Positions 60,281 to 64,000 of a DNA stretch of 64,000 nucleotides are shown piece after piece. The notes below the pieces were generated by a model. That model made no database searches, was not told the DNA's origin, and worked only from the letters and a program-made list of their open reading frames with translations. Positions within the stretch are counted from its first letter, which is position 1. Each line of letters starts with the position of its first letter. Origin of the DNA: Aurantiacibacter poecillastricola (GTDB lineage Bacteria; Pseudomonadota; Alphaproteobacteria; Sphingomonadales; Sphingomonadaceae); NCBI RefSeq assembly GCF_030730945.1, contig NZ_JAVAMS010000003.1:62001-126000 (forward strand), written 5' to 3'. Made by a program: the position numbers and the translations under genes.

Positions 60281-61591
60281 TCAGCCGATTCCCGACGGCA
60301 CTTCGCCTCTCTCGGCATCGCCCCCTTCATGCGGCACCTTGCCGCGTTCGATCATGCGCCCCAGTGTCGCGCGCTGCACCAGCACCGAGAACAGCACCGC
60401 GCCGAACGTCGCTGCAAGCAGCAGATCTCGCACCGGCCCGGCGGGCAGGGACAATGCCAGCGCGATGGAAATGCCGCCGCGAAGGCCGCCCCACCACAGC
60501 ACGCCCCATGCCCCGCTGGCTTTCGGCCGGGCAGCAGGCACGACCCGGGTCGACAGCGTGACCGCCGCGGCGCGAGCGAACAGGGTGATCGGAATGGCCA
60601 GCAGCGCCAGCCACAACTCGTCCACGCCTGGCACCAGCACGATCATCTCCAGCCCGATCAGCAGGAACAGGACGGAGTTGAGCAGTTCATCCACCACTTC
60701 CCAGAAGCGGATCACGTAGTCGCGGGTGATGTCGCTCATCGCGTAGGTGACGCCGTGATTGCCGATCAGCAAGCCTGCCACCGCCATCGCCAGCGGGCCC
60801 GAAATATGCAGCGCGGTGCAAAGCGCATAGCCGCCCATCACCACGGCCAGCGTGATCGTGACCTCGAGCGCGTATTCATCCATCGAGCGCATGGCGCGGA
60901 AGCCGAGATAGCCGAACACCAGTCCTACCAGGAGGCCGCCGCCCGCCTCGATCAGGAAAAGCCGCGCGCCTTCGCCGATGCTGAACTCGCTGCCCGTAAT
61001 GGCCGCACCGAGCAGGATCGTGAAGACGACGATGCCAACGCCATCGTTGAACAGGCTCTCGCCCGCGACCGAGGCCTGGAGGCTCTCGTCAACCTTCTCT
61101 TCCTTCAGCACGCCCAGCACGGCCACGGGGTCGGTAGGCGCGATCAGCGCGCCGAAGACGAAATACCAGATGGGTGCGAGGCCGAGGCCCAGCAGCAGGC
61201 CCAGGCCCCATGTGAGCAGGCCCACGATCACCGTCGACACGATCACGCCGACGGTGGAGAGTAGCAGCACCGGCAACCAGTCCGCCTTCAGCCGGTCCAA
61301 GTCGACATGCAGAGCGCCTGCAAACAGCAGGAAGCTGAGCATACCTTGTAGCAGTGTGTCGGTGAAGTTCATCTCCTCCAGCAGCCGCGCGACGGTATCG
61401 TCCAGCGTGACCGCGGGGAGGAATGCGTTGGCGAGCAGCAGGCCGATAGCCGCCACCGCGCCCATCGCCGTGAGGCCGACCACATGCGGCAGCTTGATGA
61501 AATGGTGGTTGAACCAGCCCAGAAGGGCGGAGGCCACCACCAGCATGGCTGCAAGGTCGAAGGGTGAGAGGCCGCCTGATCCGTGTTCCAT
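60281..61591 (-). CDS. CPA1-family cation:proton antiporter
   Basis: 436 residues with about 12 membrane helices. Typical CPA1 motifs: FGALIAPTDPVAVLG and AGESLFNDGVGIVVF, with the Asn-Asp pair of electroneutral exchangers. HISGPLAMAVAGLLIGNHG and the FWEVVDELLNSVLFLLIGLE segment are standard. It probably exchanges Na+ or K+ for H+ at the inner membrane; the ion cannot be decided from sequence. A short polar C-terminus means no regulatory domain. Confidence 0.92.
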   Translation of the reverse strand: MEHGSGGLSPFDLAAMLVVASALLGWFNHHFIKLPHVVGLTAMGAVAAIGLLLANAFLPAVTLDDTVARLLEEMNFTDTLLQGMLSFLLFAGALHVDLDRLKADWLPVLLLSTVGVIVSTVIVGLLTWGLGLLLGLGLAPIWYFVFGALIAPTDPVAVLGVLKEEKVDESLQASVAGESLFNDGVGIVVFTILLGAAITGSEFSIGEGARLFLIEAGGGLLVGLVFGYLGFRAMRSMDEYALEVTITLAVVMGGYALCTALHISGPLAMAVAGLLIGNHGVTYAMSDITRDYVIRFWEVVDELLNSVLFLLIGLEMIVLVPGVDELWLALLAIPITLFARAAAVTLSTRVVPAARPKASGAWGVLWWGGLRGGISIALALSLPAGPVRDLLLAATFGAVLFSVLVQRATLGRMIERGKVPHEGGDAERGEVPSGIG

Positions 61592-61637
61592 GCGCGGAGG
61601 CTTAGACGCAGGCGACCTCGATGCCTACCCGTTCGTA

Positions 61638-62240
61638 TCAGGCGTGCAGCTTGGCGGCCGTTTCCGCGACGCGACGGCCCAGGTATCTTGCACCGTCCAG
61701 TTCCGCCTTGCTGGGCTGGCGGCTGCCATCACCCCCGGCGATGGTGGTGGCACCGTAGGGCGCGCCGCCCTTCACCTCGTCAACGCCCATCTGGTCCTGG
61801 AAGCCGTAATCGAGGCCGACGACGGTGCAGCCCATATGCAGCAGATTGGTGAGGATGGAGAACAGCGTCGTCTCCTGCCCGCCGTGCTGGCTGGCGGTGG
61901 AAGTAAAGGCCGCGCCGACCTTGCCGATCAGCGCGCCCTTCATCCATAGCCCGCCGGTCTGGTCCCAGAAACTCGCCATCTGGCTGCTCATGCGGCCGTA
62001 GCGGGTGGGCGAACCGACGACGATGCCGTCATATTCGGTCAGCTTGTCCGGCCCCTCGATGCAGCTGTGCCCGTCCATCGTGGTGAAACCGGCGCTCTTC
62101 ACCACTTCTTCCGGCGCGGTTTCGGGGACATGGCGCACGTCGCATTCGTGCCCTGCGTTGCGCACCCCCTCCGCGACGGCTTCCGCCATCGTGGCCGTGT
62201 GTCCGTAGGAGGAATAATAGAGCACGAGAATACGAGCCAT
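61638..62240 (-). CDS. wrbA: NAD(P)H:quinone oxidoreductase, WrbA type
   Basis: 200 residues from the ATG at 62240. Flavodoxin fold with the FMN loop [53 protein letters not shown] and [20 protein letters not shown]: all WrbA signatures. It reduces quinones by two electrons and is soluble. Usual length. It precedes (divergently) the cyclic-nucleotide-binding reductase. Confidence 0.94.
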   Translation of the reverse strand: MARILVLYYSSYGHTATMAEAVAEGVRNAGHECDVRHVPETAPEEVVKSAGFTTMDGHSCIEGPDKLTEYDGIVVGSPTRYGRMSSQMASFWDQTGGLWMKGALIGKVGAAFTSTASQHGGQETTLFSILTNLLHMGCTVVGLDYGFQDQMGVDEVKGGAPYGATTIAGGDGSRQPSKAELDGARYLGRRVAETAAKLHA

Positions 62241-62433
62241 GAGGTATCGTCCTTTGTGTTGTCGCACGGTATGCAGGCGCAAGCCCTGCGAGGAGTTTTC
62301 CGACCGTGCCTAGGGTGAGTCTGTCAGGCTTGGCAATGCAGCGACCGCGTGCAGGTTCCATTTCGGGACCAAAGGCGGTGGCGCATGCCGGGCCTTCGCC
62401 AATGTGACGCGACAAGCCAGGAGAGCTTTGTTC

Positions 62434-64000
62434 ATGGAAACGATGGGTGACGATCTTGAGACCATGAAGCGCGTGCCGCTCGCTCCCGAGCACGTATCCC
62501 GAATTCACGACATCGGCACGGAGCGGACATACCGCGCCGGCGACATGGTGGCCGAAGTGGGCGACCCCATGGACGAATTCCTCTACGTCACCGGAGGAGA
62601 GATCGAAGTCGTCGATCCCTATTCCGGCGGACGCATGTTCGAAGCCGCGATCGGCCCCACGCAGTTCATGGGCGAGATCGGCTTCCTGAATGCCGGTAGC
62701 TGGACGCTGGGCATGCGCGCGGCGAAGGATACGACCGTCATCGCCGTCCCGCGCGAGGACATGCTCGACCTGATGCGGCGCGTACCGGAACTCTCCGACC
62801 ATATCATTACCGTCTATGCCGCGCGGCGCAGGCGCACTTTCGAGGAGAGCCGCAGTTCCATCAAGCTGGTGGGTGCCGATCAGGATACCGCGGTGCAGCA
62901 GGTGGAGAGCTTCCTCAGACGTAACCGCATCCCCTACCAGGCCTACGACCTCGAAGGGTCCGACGAGGAGAGCGTGGCGCTCTGCACGCTGGCGGAGCAC
63001 ACGCCTGCCGTCATCTTCAACCGTGACGAGGTGATCGCCGATCCCACTCCGCGCAAGATCGCCCAGCGTCTCGGCCTCGATCTCGATATCAATCGCGACC
63101 AGACCTACGACGTGCTGATCGTGGGCGGCGGCCCCGGCGGAGTGGCAGCGGCAGTCTATGCAGGTGCGGAGGGGCTGTGCGCGCTGCTGGTGGAAGACAC
63201 CGCGATCGGCGGGCAGGCAGGCACCTCGAGCAGGATCGAGAACTACATGGGCTTTCCCACCGGTATCTCGGGCTCGGACCTTGTCTATCGCGGCGAGATC
63301 CAGGCGCTGAAATTCGGTACGCGTTTCGTGATGCCGCGACGGGTAGTGCATCTCGACAAGCTGGAGGATGGCCGGTTCTGCGCATCGATGGATGATGACG
63401 CAAAGGTCAGCGCGCGCGCAGTGGTGGTGGCGACGGGCGTGCAATATCGCCGCCTGCCGCTTGACAGGCTTGCCGAGTTCGAAGGCGCGGGCATCTACTA
63501 TGCCGCCACCGACATGGAAGCGCGCTTCTGCCGCAGGTCGCAGGCGGTGGTGGTCGGCGGCGGAAATTCGGCGGGACAGGCTGCCATGTTCCTGAGCCGC
63601 GTGGCCGATCACGTGCACGTGGTGGTGCGCGGCGACAGCCTCGCATCCTCGATGAGCGAATACCTCACCCACCGGCTGGAGAACGATCCCGGCATCACGA
63701 TCCATTACGAAAGCGAGATCACCAGGCTGTCAGGCGAGAATCGGCTGCGCGAGGTGACGCTGACCGGCCCCGAGGGCGAGGAGCAGGTCGAGACCACCGG
63801 CCTCTTCATCATGATCGGCGCCGCGCCTAATACCGGCTGGCTGAACGACATGGTGGACCTCGACGAGCGCGGCTTCGTGAAGACCGGCGAGGGGATCGGC
63901 GCGCGCAGCAAGTACGAGACCTCGACTCCCGGCATCTACGCCATCGGCGATGTCCGTTCGGGCTCGGTCAAGCGCGTCGCCAGCGCCGTGGGAGAGGGCA
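62434..64000 (+). CDS. Cyclic-nucleotide-binding domain fused to thioredoxin-reductase-like flavoprotein, 3' end outside window
   Basis: At least 522 residues, frame open to the window edge. First a cNMP-binding fold (about 15-130: RTYRAGDMVAEVGDPMDEFLYV and GEIGFLNAG), then a thioredoxin/glutaredoxin-like module (about 145-220), then a low-Mr thioredoxin-reductase-type part with VLIVGGGPGGVAAAVYA, AIGGQAGTSSRIENYMGFP and NAD motif VVVGGGNSAGQAAMFLS. In thioredoxin reductases a CXXC pair lies just before the NAD domain; here the corresponding segment is YYAATDMEARFC with no CXXC pair, so classical thioredoxin reduction is unlikely. The gene starts about 190 bases from wrbA on the other strand. 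Confidence 0.88.
   Translation, partial: METMGDDLETMKRVPLAPEHVSRIHDIGTERTYRAGDMVAEVGDPMDEFLYVTGGEIEVVDPYSGGRMFEAAIGPTQFMGEIGFLNAGSWTLGMRAAKDTTVIAVPREDMLDLMRRVPELSDHIITVYAARRRRTFEESRSSIKLVGADQDTAVQQVESFLRRNRIPYQAYDLEGSDEESVALCTLAEHTPAVIFNRDEVIADPTPRKIAQRLGLDLDINRDQTYDVLIVGGGPGGVAAAVYAGAEGLCALLVEDTAIGGQAGTSSRIENYMGFPTGISGSDLVYRGEIQALKFGTRFVMPRRVVHLDKLEDGRFCASMDDDAKVSARAVVVATGVQYRRLPLDRLAEFEGAGIYYAATDMEARFCRRSQAVVVGGGNSAGQAAMFLSRVADHVHVVVRGDSLASSMSEYLTHRLENDPGITIHYESEITRLSGENRLREVTLTGPEGEEQVETTGLFIMIGAAPNTGWLNDMVDLDERGFVKTGEGIGARSKYETSTPGIYAIGDVRSGSVKRVASAVGEG

Noticed and set aside
62029-63705. 558-residue open frame on the minus strand
   Set aside because: Covers the reverse of the cNMP-reductase gene, whose motifs are unambiguous.

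Overview
The window looks like a chromosomal segment of a high-GC alphaproteobacterium of the order Sphingomonadales, most likely Erythrobacteraceae. The clues are a circularly permuted two-piece tmRNA with tag ANDNEALAIAA, an lptD-surA-pdxA-rsmA operon, a LigE-type beta-etherase homologue, an HdaA-type DnaA regulator with a clamp-binding motif, and dense packing with many 4-base start/stop overlaps. No phage, insertion sequence, CRISPR array, rRNA or tRNA gene was seen. The taxonomic placement is inferred from gene content, not from a database search.

Region 1 (1-18 kb) is the accessory part and the most interesting stretch. It is a periplasmic oxidation locus with four different PQQ beta-propeller dehydrogenases: one with an N-terminal cytochrome c domain, one with a C-terminal cytochrome c domain, and two without haem of the glucose/quinate type. 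With them lie a type-B carboxylesterase lipoprotein, three tandem paralogues of an uncharacterised secreted family (here called WGDPD after a shared motif), a class I and a class II-like cytochrome c, a HupE/UreJ-type membrane protein with a membrane-anchored partner, and an exported lipoprotein with two VOC folds. Nearly all are on the minus strand and translationally coupled. Two DUF6644-like membrane proteins converge on the cluster from the left edge. The substrate is unknown. The most economical reading is ester hydrolysis plus stepwise PQQ-dependent alcohol/aldehyde oxidation in the periplasm, with electrons passed to the cytochromes c.

Region 2 (18-23 kb) continues on the minus strand: a NUDIX hydrolase and a ketopantoate-reductase-like protein, then a coupled trio of LigE-like glutathione S-transferase, D-2-hydroxyacid (glyoxylate/hydroxypyruvate) reductase and glycerate 3-kinase. 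Region 3 (22-30 kb) has two TPM-domain proteins with LemA, MscL, the split tmRNA, two tiny membrane proteins, part of the arginine succinyltransferase pathway (astA, astB and an M20 hydrolase) and a PilZ protein.

Region 4 (30-64 kb) is mostly housekeeping: rsmA, pdxA, surA, lptD, pepA, a DUF2256 zinc-finger microprotein, holC, ndk, a sulfotransferase, purN (fused to an MmcQ/YjbR domain)-purM, DUF2066, hdaA, cysE, DUF2794, gph, glmU, two uncharacterised coupled genes, glmS, a GGDEF-EAL protein, purQ-purS, an alpha/beta hydrolase-OsmC fusion, an M16 peptidase, purC behind a candidate attenuator, a CPA1 antiporter, wrbA and, running off the right edge, a cyclic-nucleotide-binding thioredoxin-reductase-like protein without the redox cysteine pair.

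Non-coding highlights are a dispersed element found immediately after two unrelated stop codons (921-1014 and 53093-53180), whose first hairpin differs in sequence but keeps its pairing through four compensatory changes, a terminator-like hairpin plus U-run in the purC leader, and a perfect 12-bp palindrome upstream of the LigE-like operon.
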